The notes beneath the pieces were generated by a model. The model was not told the DNA's origin, ran no database searches, and saw only the letters and a program-made list of their open reading frames with translations. Positions 1 to 8,499 of a stretch of DNA of 64,000 nt are shown here, one piece after another (positions within the stretch are counted from its first letter, which is position 1; every line of letters starts with the position of its first letter). The position numbers and the translations under genes are program-made. Origin of the DNA: Sphingomonas sp. (GTDB lineage Bacteria > Pseudomonadota > Alphaproteobacteria > Sphingomonadales > Sphingomonadaceae); contig NZ_JAIXHL010000002.1 in the NCBI RefSeq assembly GCF_030145815.1, positions 62,001-126,000 of the forward strand, in the 5' to 3' direction.

Positions 1-399
1 GCCGCGCCAACCGCGATTGCCATGGTCGGCGATCCCACTGCGACCATTCCCGTCCGCGGGGTCGCTGGAGCCGATGGGCTGGTCATCGACCAAGAAACCG
101 GTGAGCGCATCCCGCCCCCGCCCGGATGCGGTGCACAGGTCATCGCGTTGCGGCTGTGTCGCGCCACGCTCGGCGCCGGGCTGCCCGGTCAGGCAATCCT
201 GTTCATCGACCCGGATCGTTATCCTGTTGCGGGCGGGCTTGCCGCAGTGCGCGAACCGGGCGGCTTTCGCATTCTGGCCGTCGCAGTGGGCATGGACGGC
301 GCGCTGGTGGGACACAGCCAATCGCCGCAGAAGTCTCTGCCGCTCAATGACATGACGCAGGATGAGGTGCATGCGGTCGTCGCCGCGCGTTTCGTCTAA
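1..399 (+). CDS. C-terminal part of an unrecognised protein, possibly S24/LexA-like
   Basis: The reading frame is open from the first base, so the true start probably lies outside the window; an internal ATG at 22 is also possible. The visible 132 residues end in a stretch (LAAVREPGGFRILAV, then SPQK and a final DEVHAVVAARFV) that loosely resembles the end of S24 peptidase-fold repressors, in which a strand pair is followed by a closing beta segment. I do not see a convincing catalytic Ser/Lys pair, so the resemblance is weak. It ends about 70 bases before the kinase gene on the same strand. I cannot assign a function. Confidence 0.4.
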   Translation, partial: AAPTAIAMVGDPTATIPVRGVAGADGLVIDQETGERIPPPPGCGAQVIALRLCRATLGAGLPGQAILFIDPDRYPVAGGLAAVREPGGFRILAVAVGMDGALVGHSQSPQKSLPLNDMTQDEVHAVVAARFV

Positions 400-470
400 C
401 CGGTTGTAACGTCATTCATTATGGGTAAACTCGGTATTAGGAACCGGGTAGCGGCCGTAATGGGGGGAGC

Positions 471-3149
471 GTGGCACCAGGCCGTCTCTGGTTTCCGATG
501 GAATCGATCCGCGGACGACTGGCCGCCAGTTGCTTCACCCTGGCCGCGCTGGTTTGTCTGGCCGGTCTTCTTGGCTGGGTCCTGAACTACCCGCCCCTGC
601 GCACTACCCTTGTTGGCTTTCCGTCAGCCTGGCCGCCTACCCTTGCCGCAAATCTAGTTCTCGCCGTGACGCTGGTTGCCGCCAGCCTGCCCCGGGCGTT
701 GCCCCGGCGTCGTGCCGCAGTCGTCGGAAGCGGCGTTGCGGCGGTCGCGTTGGCCCTGCTCGCGATGTCGATGTTGAGCGAGCAGGGCGGCAGCCCGGTG
801 TCGTGCCTGCTCATCCTGCTGCTGGGAATTACCACGCAAATCCTGTTCCGCAGCGACCGCGATGGCGCACCGATCGCGGCGATGATTGCGGCGCTGGTGA
901 TCAGTTTTGCGCTGCTGATGCTGGCTGGCCAGATCCTGGCCACCGAGGTCCGCGGCGGGGCGGTCCAGCCCTGGCACATTCCGATCCTGACCAATGTTGC
1001 CGAGCTGCTGCTGGGACTCGGCCTGCTATTGACCGCGACCGACCGGACGCTGGCGGAATATCGGGCCAGCGGCGACGAACGCTGGCCGATGCCGCTGCGC
1101 GCAGTGCCGGCGCTGATGGTCGCGCCGGCCCTGGTGCTTGCTGCCGACCTGATCCTGTTCGGCAGTCCGGAGTTTCCCGAGACGACCGAAATCTGGGGCA
1201 TGCTGGCGAACACGCTGATCGTCGGGTCGGTGCTGTTATGGGCGATCGCGCGGCTGACGCGTCAACGCTCGACGCTGCGCATGTATGCCGCGACGCTCGA
1301 CGCCCAGCCGATCGTGATGACCGACCGCGCGGGGCGGATCATTCACTGGTCGCGGGGCTGCGCGGACCTGTTTGGCTTCACCGCCGAAGAAGCTTTGGGG
1401 AAGGTCAAGGCAGAGCTGCTGCAGACCCGGCCGGTCGAGGGGGTTACCGAAGATGCGCTGGCCGCAGACACCAGCGGCGTTTGGCGCCAGCGGCGGTGGG
1501 TTGAAACCGCGCGCGACGGCGGCAGGGTACAGGTGCTCGAGCACGCCCATGAGGTCGAGGATCGCGAGCATGGCAGCGTCACCGTGCTGTCCATCACCGA
1601 CCTTGGCCCGATGCTACGCGCACAGAGTGCCATTGCGGAGAGCGACGATTGCCTACTCCTGGCCGCCGAAGCGCACAAGATCGGCATCTTCGAATGGGAT
1701 GTGGCGTCGGGCAAGCTGACCTGGTTTGCGAATACGGAGCCGCTGCTGGGCGTGCCGCTGGGCACGCTCACGGACTATGCGTCGTGGCAGGAGGTCGTAT
1801 TTCCCGAAGATCGCGACCTGATGGCCAAACGGCTGGACGCGGCGGTGTGGAGCAAGGCCGACCAAATCAGCCTGTCCTACCGTTTGCGCCTGCCCGACGG
1901 GTCGATACGCGCGATCGAAGGGTCGGCGCGCTGCTTCTATGACGAAGCCGGGGCGCTGATCCGCACGGTCGGCGTCAATATCGACGTCACCGACCGCGTG
2001 CAGCAGACCGCGCAGCTGGCCGCGCGTGAGGCGCAGATGCGCTCGATCCTCGAAACCGTGCCCAGCGCGATGGTCGTGATCGACATCCATGGGCGGATCC
2101 TGAGCTTCAGCCCGGCGGCCGAACGGCTGTTCGGCCACAGCGCCAATGACGTCATCGGCTCCAATGTCTCGCTGCTGATGAATGACGAGTTCGGGCTGCG
2201 GCATGACGGCTTTCTGGCCCAGTATCTGCGCACCGGCCAACGGCGGATCATCGGACGGCCACGCATGCTGACCGCGCGGCATGCCGATGGCAGCGAATTT
2301 CCGATCGAGCTGCATGTCGGGGAAGCGGTGTATCAGGACAACCGCGTCTTCACCGGCTTCATCACCGATCTGTCCGAACGGCTGCGCAACGAAGAGCAGT
2401 TGGCGCAATTGTCGAGCGAGTTGACGCAGATCGGCCGGATCAATGCGATGGGCGAACTCGCCGCGGCGTTGGCGCATGAAATCAATCAGCCGCTGTCGGC
2501 GATCGCCAACCATATCGCGACGGCCGAGGTCATTCTGGAGAGCGAACAGATTTCCGATCCGCTGCACGAGCGGCTGTTCAACCAGTTGCGCGCAACGCGG
2601 GAACAGGCGTTGCGTGCCGGCGAGATCATCCGGCGTCTGCGCGATTTCGTGGCCCGCCGCGATATCGATCTACGCGTCGAACCCGTCGAAGCCGCGATCC
2701 GCGAGGCCAGTGCATTGGTACTTGTCGGAGCACAGCGATTGGACGTATCGATAGACTATGATCTTGCACCAGAGGCGCCCTTCATGTTCGCCGACAAGAT
2801 CCAGATCCAACAGGTTCTGGTCAATCTGATGCGCAACGCGCTGGAAGCCCTGCGCGCGATTGCGGCAGACCAGCGCACCATCCGCGTCGCGACCCGCAAG
2901 CTGGACGGCGACCGGATCGAATTTTCGGTGTCCGACAATGGACCAGGTCTGGCCAAGCCGATCCTCGACCGCATGTTTCTGCCGTTCAATTCGAGCAAGG
3001 GCGAAGGCAGTATGGGGATCGGCCTGTTGATCTGTCGCCGGATCGTCGAGGCGCATGGCGGCAAGATGTCAGCGGAGAATAATGAGCACGGCGGTGCGAC
3101 GTTCCGCTTCACCGTTCCGGGTGGCGAGCGGACATTGGGGGAGTATTGA
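471..3149 (+). CDS. Membrane PAS sensor histidine kinase, FixL-like, with probable haem-binding PAS
   Basis: This is a sensor kinase of about 892 residues. The N-terminal ~260 residues contain several hydrophobic membrane segments, followed by three PAS-type regions. The last PAS (about residues 520-640) closely follows the FixL haem PAS: it carries the RHD motif with His578 in the position of the FixL proximal haem ligand, then IIGRPR and a closing FTGFITDLSE. A HisKA domain follows, with H-box AHEINQPL (His669), then a HATPase domain with N-box MRNALEAL and G-boxes DNGPGL and MGIGLL. It presumably phosphorylates the FixJ-like regulator whose gene overlaps it by four bases. A GTG start at 471 is used; ATG at 498 is an alternative and neither has an ideal ribosome binding site. 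Oxygen sensing is inferred from the His motif. Confidence 0.85.
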   Translation: MAPGRLWFPMESIRGRLAASCFTLAALVCLAGLLGWVLNYPPLRTTLVGFPSAWPPTLAANLVLAVTLVAASLPRALPRRRAAVVGSGVAAVALALLAMSMLSEQGGSPVSCLLILLLGITTQILFRSDRDGAPIAAMIAALVISFALLMLAGQILATEVRGGAVQPWHIPILTNVAELLLGLGLLLTATDRTLAEYRASGDERWPMPLRAVPALMVAPALVLAADLILFGSPEFPETTEIWGMLANTLIVGSVLLWAIARLTRQRSTLRMYAATLDAQPIVMTDRAGRIIHWSRGCADLFGFTAEEALGKVKAELLQTRPVEGVTEDALAADTSGVWRQRRWVETARDGGRVQVLEHAHEVEDREHGSVTVLSITDLGPMLRAQSAIAESDDCLLLAAEAHKIGIFEWDVASGKLTWFANTEPLLGVPLGTLTDYASWQEVVFPEDRDLMAKRLDAAVWSKADQISLSYRLRLPDGSIRAIEGSARCFYDEAGALIRTVGVNIDVTDRVQQTAQLAAREAQMRSILETVPSAMVVIDIHGRILSFSPAAERLFGHSANDVIGSNVSLLMNDEFGLRHDGFLAQYLRTGQRRIIGRPRMLTARHADGSEFPIELHVGEAVYQDNRVFTGFITDLSERLRNEEQLAQLSSELTQIGRINAMGELAAALAHEINQPLSAIANHIATAEVILESEQISDPLHERLFNQLRATREQALRAGEIIRRLRDFVARRDIDLRVEPVEAAIREASALVLVGAQRLDVSIDYDLAPEAPFMFADKIQIQQVLVNLMRNALEALRAIAADQRTIRVATRKLDGDRIEFSVSDNGPGLAKPILDRMFLPFNSSKGEGSMGIGLLICRRIVEAHGGKMSAENNEHGGATFRFTVPGGERTLGEY

Positions 3150-3763
3150 AGCAGAGTGTGTATATCGTCGACGATGACCAGGCGGTCCGTCAGTCGCTCC
3201 ATGGGCTGCTGTCCGAGCGTCCCAATCTGGTGATCCGCGTCTTCGCCTCGGGGGATGCGTTTCTCGACAATATCGAAGCCAGCGACGGCGGCGTGCTGTT
3301 GCTCGATTTCCAGATGCCGGGACGCAACGGGATCGAAGTGATGCAGGCGCTGCAGCAACGCAGTGCCAAATTCCTGACGATCATGCTGACCGGTCAGGGC
3401 GACATTTCGCTGGCGGTGCAGGCGATGAAGGCCGGGGCGACCGACTTTCTCGAAAAGCCGTACGACCCCCACCATCTGCTCAACCTGCTTGACGAGGCGT
3501 TCACGCGGTTCAGCGAGACGAGCGGGATCGCACAGCGCCGCGAACAGGCACGCGAACGGATCGCACGCCTCTCCCCGCGCGAGCATGAGGTGCTGATGGG
3601 GTTGATCGAGGGGCGCCCGAACAAGGTCATCGCCCACCAGCTCGACCTGTCGCCGCGCACGGTGGAAATCTACCGCGCCAACATGATGGAGAAGCTGGAC
3701 GTCAGCAGCCTGTCGGAGGCGCTGCGGCTGGCCTATGCGGCGGAGGTTGCGGTGCCAGTCTAG
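3146..3763 (+). CDS. FixJ-type response regulator (receiver plus LuxR HTH)
   Basis: This 205-residue protein has a receiver domain with acidic pocket DD (residues 9-10), phosphoacceptor Asp54 in LLLDFQMPGR, and a conserved Lys in FLEKPYDP. A LuxR/GerE helix-turn-helix follows from about residue 140 (LSPREHEVLMGLIEG to the NMMEKL helix). The predicted start is a TTG that overlaps the kinase stop in the sequence TTGA, which implies translational coupling. FixJ family members activate transcription of fixK-type genes when phosphorylated; that target is not in the window. The pairing with the upstream kinase is clear from sequence and position; the regulon is inference. Confidence 0.88.
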   Translation: MKQSVYIVDDDQAVRQSLHGLLSERPNLVIRVFASGDAFLDNIEASDGGVLLLDFQMPGRNGIEVMQALQQRSAKFLTIMLTGQGDISLAVQAMKAGATDFLEKPYDPHHLLNLLDEAFTRFSETSGIAQRREQARERIARLSPREHEVLMGLIEGRPNKVIAHQLDLSPRTVEIYRANMMEKLDVSSLSEALRLAYAAEVAVPV

Positions 3764-3780
3764 GCAGCCGGCACAGACAT

Positions 3781-4140
3781 TCAGGCGGCCATGCGGCCTT
3801 CGCCCAATCCCTCAAGCAACGAGCGGTTGACCTCGATCAGCGGATCGATTTCTTCACGGCCCTTCATCACCTCGCTGGCGTGACGATTGACCCACAGCGC
3901 GATCGAGATGATCGACGCGCGCAACGCATCGGGCAACTCATTGCCGGGCGCTCCACAGGCGCTGGCGAACGCATCCCACATCTCGCGATTCCAGTGCAGC
4001 GCTTCCATCAGCCGACCGCCGGTATAGGCCAGGTCGCGCGCCTCCATCAGTGCCGCCGTCACGTCCCGGATCAATCGCTGTTCCGTCGCACGGGGCGTTT
4101 CGACGAGCGTGCGGGCACGTTGGTAGGCGTTGAGCGACAT
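3781..4140 (-). CDS. flaF: Flagellar biosynthesis regulator FlaF
   Basis: A 119-residue soluble protein beginning MSLNAYQRA and containing the ESPR/ETPR-ATEQRL pattern and the ALHWNREMWDAFASAC helix typical of FlaF. In Caulobacter FlaF promotes flagellin translation or secretion, acting opposite FlbT. No flbT or flagellin gene lies nearby, so its partners must be encoded elsewhere. The gene stands alone on the minus strand, divergent from motA, and marks the left edge of the motility island. Only the 170 bases between it and motA can hold its promoter. Confidence 0.88.
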   Translation of the reverse strand: MSLNAYQRARTLVETPRATEQRLIRDVTAALMEARDLAYTGGRLMEALHWNREMWDAFASACGAPGNELPDALRASIISIALWVNRHASEVMKGREEIDPLIEVNRSLLEGLGEGRMAA

Positions 4141-4265
4141 GCGGGTTCCTCGTTCGCGTTTACACTTATCTAGGATGGTCTTTGCCGGTCCGGTCGCGTG
4201 CGCATCGGTACCGAAAACAAATATCGAAAAGACGCGCCCCGCGTCCGCCGCCCCCCTGCCCCGCC

Positions 4266-4271
4266 TATAAT
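4266..4271 (+). promoter_or_regulatory. Candidate -10 element for motA/che operon
   Basis: A perfect TATAAT lies 40 bases upstream of the motA start. No TTGACA-like -35 is seen 16-18 bases upstream, so an activator or an alternative sigma factor may be needed. This is pattern evidence only. Confidence 0.4.
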
Positions 4272-4310
4272 CGACGGGACCATCACTACCGGCAGGGGAC
4301 CGCCACCAAC

Positions 4311-5195
4311 ATGCTTAACGGCGTCGGATTCGTCATCATCATGATTTGCGTGTTCGGCAGCTACATCATGGCTGGCGGCAAGATGGAGGTCATTCTCCAC
4401 GCGCTGCCGCATGAAATGATGGCGATCGGCGGCGCGGCGATCGGCGCCTTTCTGGTGTCCAACCAGATGGCAGTCGTGAAAGCGGCCGGCAAGGGCATCG
4501 CCAAGTCGTTCAAGGGCAGCCGCTGGAAGGACAGCGACTATCGCGATCTGCTGACGCTGATGTTCGGCCTGTTGTCCGCATTCAAGAAGGGGGGCGCGAC
4601 CGCGATCGAGCCGCATCTGGATTCGCCCAAGGACAGCCCGATCTTCAGCCGCTACCCGCGCCTGATCGCCGACCATCACCTGACCGAGTTCATCTGCGAT
4701 TATCTGCGCATGATGACGGTGAATTTCGAGGATCCGCATCAGATCGCCGAAGCGATGGAAAACGACATCGAGGCGCATCACCATCACGAGATGCATCCGC
4801 AGCACGCGCTGCAGCAGATGGCCGACGGCCTGCCCGCGATCGGCATCGTCGCCGCGGTGCTGGGCGTCATCAAGACCATGGGATCGATCGACCAGCCGGT
4901 CGAGATCCTGGGCGGGATGATCGGCGGTGCGCTCGTCGGCACCTTCCTGGGCGTGCTCCTGTCCTACTGCTTTGTCGGCCCGCTGGCCGCCAAGCTGGGT
5001 CAAGTTATCGAAGCGGACGGCAAGCCGTTCGTCATCGCCAAGACCGCGATCGTCGCGCATGCCCAGGGCATGCCGACCCAGGTCGCAGTCGAAATCGCCC
5101 GCCGGGCGACGCCTTCGGACAAGGCGCCGACCTTCCAGCAACTCGAAACCGCGCTCGAGGAGGCAAAGAGTGACTTCGCAGCCCAACCCGCCTGA
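4311..5195 (+). CDS. motA: Flagellar motor stator protein MotA
   Basis: This 294-residue integral membrane protein starts MLNGVGFVIIMICVFGSYIMAGG, the usual MotA first helix, followed by the conserved LPHEMMAIGGAAIGAF segment. A large cytoplasmic loop and two C-terminal membrane helices (GIVAAVLGVIKTMGSI and GTFLGVLLSYCFVGPLA) complete the family pattern. With MotB it forms the proton-driven stator in the inner membrane. The ATG at 4311 is chosen because AGGGGAC lies just upstream and the protein then begins with the conserved helix; a longer in-frame extension to 4182 reads as non-coding. Its partner motB lies over 6 kb downstream, beyond the che genes. Confidence 0.95.
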   Translation: MLNGVGFVIIMICVFGSYIMAGGKMEVILHALPHEMMAIGGAAIGAFLVSNQMAVVKAAGKGIAKSFKGSRWKDSDYRDLLTLMFGLLSAFKKGGATAIEPHLDSPKDSPIFSRYPRLIADHHLTEFICDYLRMMTVNFEDPHQIAEAMENDIEAHHHHEMHPQHALQQMADGLPAIGIVAAVLGVIKTMGSIDQPVEILGGMIGGALVGTFLGVLLSYCFVGPLAAKLGQVIEADGKPFVIAKTAIVAHAQGMPTQVAVEIARRATPSDKAPTFQQLETALEEAKSDFAAQPA

Positions 5196-5502
5196 ACTGG
5201 CACCGTCGCCGGGAGGGATCATCGAACTTCCCACGCATGGCGTCACCGTGACCGCAGAAGAGCTGAAGGTGCGCCTCGTGCTCGCCGCCGACGCCCGGGA
5301 CGACATCGTCGTCGATGCCGGCGCGGTGGAGAGCGTCGGTCAGGCCGTGCTGCAGCTGCTGCTGGCCGCCCGCATTGAAGCCGAAGCGCATGGCCATCGC
5401 TTCATCATCCAAAACCCCAGCCCCGCCTTCCTGGCCAGGACCGAGGCGCTTGGTCTGACCGACCGTTTGGGCCTGAGCCACCAAGAGGAACTGCAATCGT
5501 GA
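5170..5502 (+). CDS. STAS-domain protein of the chemotaxis operon
   Basis: A 110-residue protein that fits a single STAS (anti-sigma-antagonist-like) domain: beta strand, DARDDIVVDAGAVESVGQAVLQLLLAA, then a helix and a C-terminal ALGLTDRLGL segment. Such small STAS proteins occur first in many alphaproteobacterial che operons, where their role is not well defined. The GTG at 5170 overlaps the end of motA by 26 bases and has a strong GAGGAGG ribosome site six bases upstream. The gene overlaps cheY by four bases. The usual phosphorylatable Ser/Thr of the DxS motif appears replaced (VDAGAVES), so a phospho-switch is uncertain. Confidence 0.8.
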   Translation: MTSQPNPPELAPSPGGIIELPTHGVTVTAEELKVRLVLAADARDDIVVDAGAVESVGQAVLQLLLAARIEAEAHGHRFIIQNPSPAFLARTEALGLTDRLGLSHQEELQS

Positions 5503-5864
5503 GCAAGCTGATTCTTACCGTCGACGATTCCGCGAGCATGCGCATGCTGCTCAAGGCGTCGCTCACCGCCCAGGGGTTCAAGATCGAGGCGGCCAATGAC
5601 GGCCGCCACGGTCTGGAGCGGATGCAGGAGGTCAAGCCCGACCTGCTCATCACCGACATCAACATGCCCGAAATGGACGGCTTCGAGCTGATCGAAGCGG
5701 TACGCGGCCTGCCCGAGTTCCGCGGCACGCCAATCCTGGTGCTGTCGACCGAATTCTCTGACGAGAAGAAGGCGCGCGCCCGCTCCGCCGGCGCGACCGG
5801 ATGGATCACCAAGCCGTTCGAGGCCGAAAAACTGGGAGCGGCGATCCGCCGCGTCTGCCCATGA
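5499..5864 (+). CDS. cheY: Chemotaxis response regulator CheY (first copy)
   Basis: A 121-residue stand-alone receiver domain with DD at 9-10, phosphoacceptor Asp53 in ITDINMPEMDG, the conserved Ser/Thr in LSTE, and Lys105 in WITKPF. It lies immediately before cheA, with which it shares an ATGA overlap, so the two are likely made in fixed ratio. The operon has two cheY genes. In alphaproteobacteria with two CheY proteins one usually binds the motor and the other drains phosphate; which one does which cannot be told from sequence. The start is GTG. Confidence 0.92.
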   Translation: MSKLILTVDDSASMRMLLKASLTAQGFKIEAANDGRHGLERMQEVKPDLLITDINMPEMDGFELIEAVRGLPEFRGTPILVLSTEFSDEKKARARSAGATGWITKPFEAEKLGAAIRRVCP

Positions 5865-8011
5865 GCGACGATATGGACGATATCCAGGCGATCTTCTTTG
5901 AAGAATGCGCCGAGGGTCTGACCGCTGCCGAGCAGGGCCTGTCCGCGATGCAGGCGGGCGACGTGTCTGCCGGCACGATCGCGGCGGTGTTCCGCGCGGT
6001 CCATTCGATCAAGGGCGGCGCGGGCGCGTTCGGCCATGTCGCGCTGACCGCCTTTGCGCACAAGTTCGAGAATCTGCTCGACGAAGTGCGCGCCGGCCGC
6101 ATTGACCCGACCCCGGCAACGGTGGGCGTCATGCTCTCCGCGCTCGACATCCTGTCGGATCATGTCGGCGCGTCGCAGGGCACCGTTCCCCTGCCCGACG
6201 ACAGCGCGTCGTTGGCGGCGATCCAGGCGATTCTCGACGCCGACCATTCGGCCCCTGCTCCTGCCCCCGAAGCGCCCGTGGCGCAGCCGGAAGCGGCGGT
6301 TGAAGCGGAGCCGGATCCGTTCGGGTTCGAGCCGGTCGCGGTCGCGCTGGATTTCGACTTCGACACGCCGGAAGAGGCAGCTGCCGAGCCCGAAGAGCCC
6401 GCCGCCGAAGCGGTGTGGCGCGTCGAATTCGGCCCGTCGCGCGACGCGATGGCCGCCGGGGCCGAACCGGTGCTGGTCATTCGCGAGCTGGAGGACAATG
6501 GCGGGCGCGTCGTCGCGGTCGATTGCGACACCCTGCCCCCGTTGCGCGACCTCGATCCCGAACAGGCCTATCTGCGCTGGACGATCGAACTGCCCGGCTG
6601 GACCGCCGAGGCGCGGATCAACGACGCGTTCGATTTCGTCGCGCCGGACTCGCATATCGCGATCACCCGCGTCGAGCCGAGCGCAGTCGCGGCAGAACCC
6701 GTCGAAGCCCGCACCGAGCGTCTCGACGATGCGCGTGCGCTGATCGAGCAGGTTGCGGCAGCCACCACGGCTGCGCCGACGCTGACCGCCGTGCCGTCCG
6801 CGCCTGCGCCGACGAGCGACGGTGGATCGCAGACGATCCGCGTCGACCTGGTCAAGCTCGACATGCTGCTCAACCTGGTCGGTGAGCTGGTCATCCGCAA
6901 CTCGATCCTGTCCGATCGCCTGAGCGCCAAGGATCAGGAGCGCGTCGAGCTGCCCGAACTCGCCCGCCTGACGCGCGAGATTCAGGACAATGTGATGAGC
7001 CTGCGCGCCCAGCCGATCAAGCAGGCGTTCAGCCGCGTGCCGCGCATGCTGCGCGACCTGATGGCCGAGACCGGCAAGCAGGTCCAGCTGCACACCCATG
7101 GCGAGATGACCGAGGTCGACAAGGGCGTGATCGAGAAGATCGGCGACCCGCTGACCCACCTCATCCGCAACGCGGTCGACCATGGCCTGGAGAGCACCGA
7201 AGAGCGCCTGCGCGCCGGCAAGCCGCCGCAGGGGACCATCGTGCTGTCGGCCGAGCAGAAGGGCGCCCGGATCATCGTCACGGTGTCGGACGACGGCAAG
7301 GGCATCGACCGCGCCCGTGTCCGCGCCAAGGCGGTGGAGAAAGGTATCATCCCCGCCGACGCGGTGCTGAGCGACGAGGAAATCGATCAGCTGATCTGTG
7401 CCCCCGGCTTCTCGACCGCGGCGACGATCTCGAACATCTCGGGTCGCGGCGTCGGGATGGACGTGGTCCGTTCCAACGTCGAGGCGCTCGGCGGCCGCGT
7501 CGAGATCGCGTCGGTTCCGGGCAAGGGCACCAGCTTCACGCTCGTCCTGCCGCTGACCCTCGCGATCCTGGACGGCATGGTCGTCCGCCTCGCCGGACAG
7601 CGCTTCGTGCTCCCGCTCGCCACCGTGATCGAGGCGATCCGCCCCGAACCGGGCCAGGTTAGCGCGACCACGCCGGGCAGCGAAGTGATCGAGATCCGTG
7701 GCGATTACCTCCCGGTGCGCCGCCTGACCCAGGTGTTCGGGCTGCATGCCAATGAGGATCGCCCGGTGCACGAAAGCCTGGTGATCATCGTCGAGAGCGA
7801 GAGCGCCGGCCGCGTTGGCCTGTTGGTCGACACGATCGACGACCGCCGCGAGGTGGTGATCAAGAGCCTGGAGCAGAACCTCCACCCGATCCGCGGTCTG
7901 GGCGGCGCCACCATCCTTGGTGACGGTTCGATCGCACTCATCCTCGACGTCGAGGCGCTTGTCGCCCCGGCCGGGCAGACCCGCAACCTTCTGAGAGGAC
8001 TGGCAGCATGA
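5861..8011 (+). CDS. cheA: Chemotaxis histidine kinase CheA
   Basis: This 716-residue kinase has an N-terminal HPt domain with phospho-accepting His48 in AVHSIKGGAGAFG. An alanine/proline/glutamate-rich linker follows, then a compact unassigned domain of about 90 residues (about 184-272) where enteric CheA carries P2. After a second linker come the dimerisation region, the ATPase with N-box HLIRNAVDHGLE (about 430) and G-box GRGVGMDVV, and a C-terminal CheW-like domain (about 566-716). The ATG at 5861 overlaps the cheY stop as ATGA; an upstream in-frame ATG would lie inside cheY. It takes signals from receptors with CheW and phosphorylates CheY and CheB. Confidence 0.95.
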   Translation: MSDDMDDIQAIFFEECAEGLTAAEQGLSAMQAGDVSAGTIAAVFRAVHSIKGGAGAFGHVALTAFAHKFENLLDEVRAGRIDPTPATVGVMLSALDILSDHVGASQGTVPLPDDSASLAAIQAILDADHSAPAPAPEAPVAQPEAAVEAEPDPFGFEPVAVALDFDFDTPEEAAAEPEEPAAEAVWRVEFGPSRDAMAAGAEPVLVIRELEDNGGRVVAVDCDTLPPLRDLDPEQAYLRWTIELPGWTAEARINDAFDFVAPDSHIAITRVEPSAVAAEPVEARTERLDDARALIEQVAAATTAAPTLTAVPSAPAPTSDGGSQTIRVDLVKLDMLLNLVGELVIRNSILSDRLSAKDQERVELPELARLTREIQDNVMSLRAQPIKQAFSRVPRMLRDLMAETGKQVQLHTHGEMTEVDKGVIEKIGDPLTHLIRNAVDHGLESTEERLRAGKPPQGTIVLSAEQKGARIIVTVSDDGKGIDRARVRAKAVEKGIIPADAVLSDEEIDQLICAPGFSTAATISNISGRGVGMDVVRSNVEALGGRVEIASVPGKGTSFTLVLPLTLAILDGMVVRLAGQRFVLPLATVIEAIRPEPGQVSATTPGSEVIEIRGDYLPVRRLTQVFGLHANEDRPVHESLVIIVESESAGRVGLLVDTIDDRREVVIKSLEQNLHPIRGLGGATILGDGSIALILDVEALVAPAGQTRNLLRGLAA

Positions 8012-8499
8012 ACGAGCAAGAGACCCCCGTCGACGAGATCAAGATCGTCACCTTCACCTTGGGCAGCCGCCATTTCGGCATCGACATGCGCTCGCTGATC
8101 GAAATCCGCGAATGGGCCGAGCCGACCCCGCTCCCAAGCGTGCCGGGCTATATCCTGGGCGTGACCAACCTGCGCGGCACGGTGGTGCCGGTGATCGGCC
8201 TCGCCGACCGGTTGGGCTGGACGCCGAGCGATATCCATGCGCGCTCGTGCGTGCTGGTCGTCAACATTGCGGGCAAGCAGGCCGGCTTCCTGGTCGACGA
8301 GGTCGATGACATCGTCGCGATCCAGGAAAGCGCGATCCAGCCGGCCCCGGATGTCGAGCTGCAGGAAGCGTCGGTGATCTCGGGCCTAGTCCAGATCAAC
8401 GCCCGCTCGCGCGATGGCAGCGAGCCGAGCGCCCAGATGGTGCTGCTGCTCGACCTCGACGCGCTTTCGATCACCCGTCACCTGGACCTGGCCGCATAA
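8008..8499 (+). CDS. cheW: Chemotaxis coupling protein CheW
   Basis: A 163-residue SH3-like coupling protein with the family hallmarks: FTLGSRHFGIDMRSLIEI at the start, the VPGYILGVTNLRGTVVPVIGL core and a C-terminal MVLLLDLDAL strand. It links receptors to the CheA C-terminal domain. The start overlaps the cheA stop as ATGA. The protein is close to the usual length and nothing is missing. Confidence 0.95.
   Translation: MNEQETPVDEIKIVTFTLGSRHFGIDMRSLIEIREWAEPTPLPSVPGYILGVTNLRGTVVPVIGLADRLGWTPSDIHARSCVLVVNIAGKQAGFLVDEVDDIVAIQESAIQPAPDVELQEASVISGLVQINARSRDGSEPSAQMVLLLDLDALSITRHLDLAA

Noticed and set aside
4182..4310. A longer start for motA at 4182
   Set aside because: The added residues are Arg/Pro-rich and lie over the promoter region; ATG 4311 gives the conserved first helix and has a ribosome site.
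5405..7885. An 826-residue minus-strand frame opposite cheA
   Set aside because: cheA on the plus strand is certain; the opposite frame is a composition artefact.
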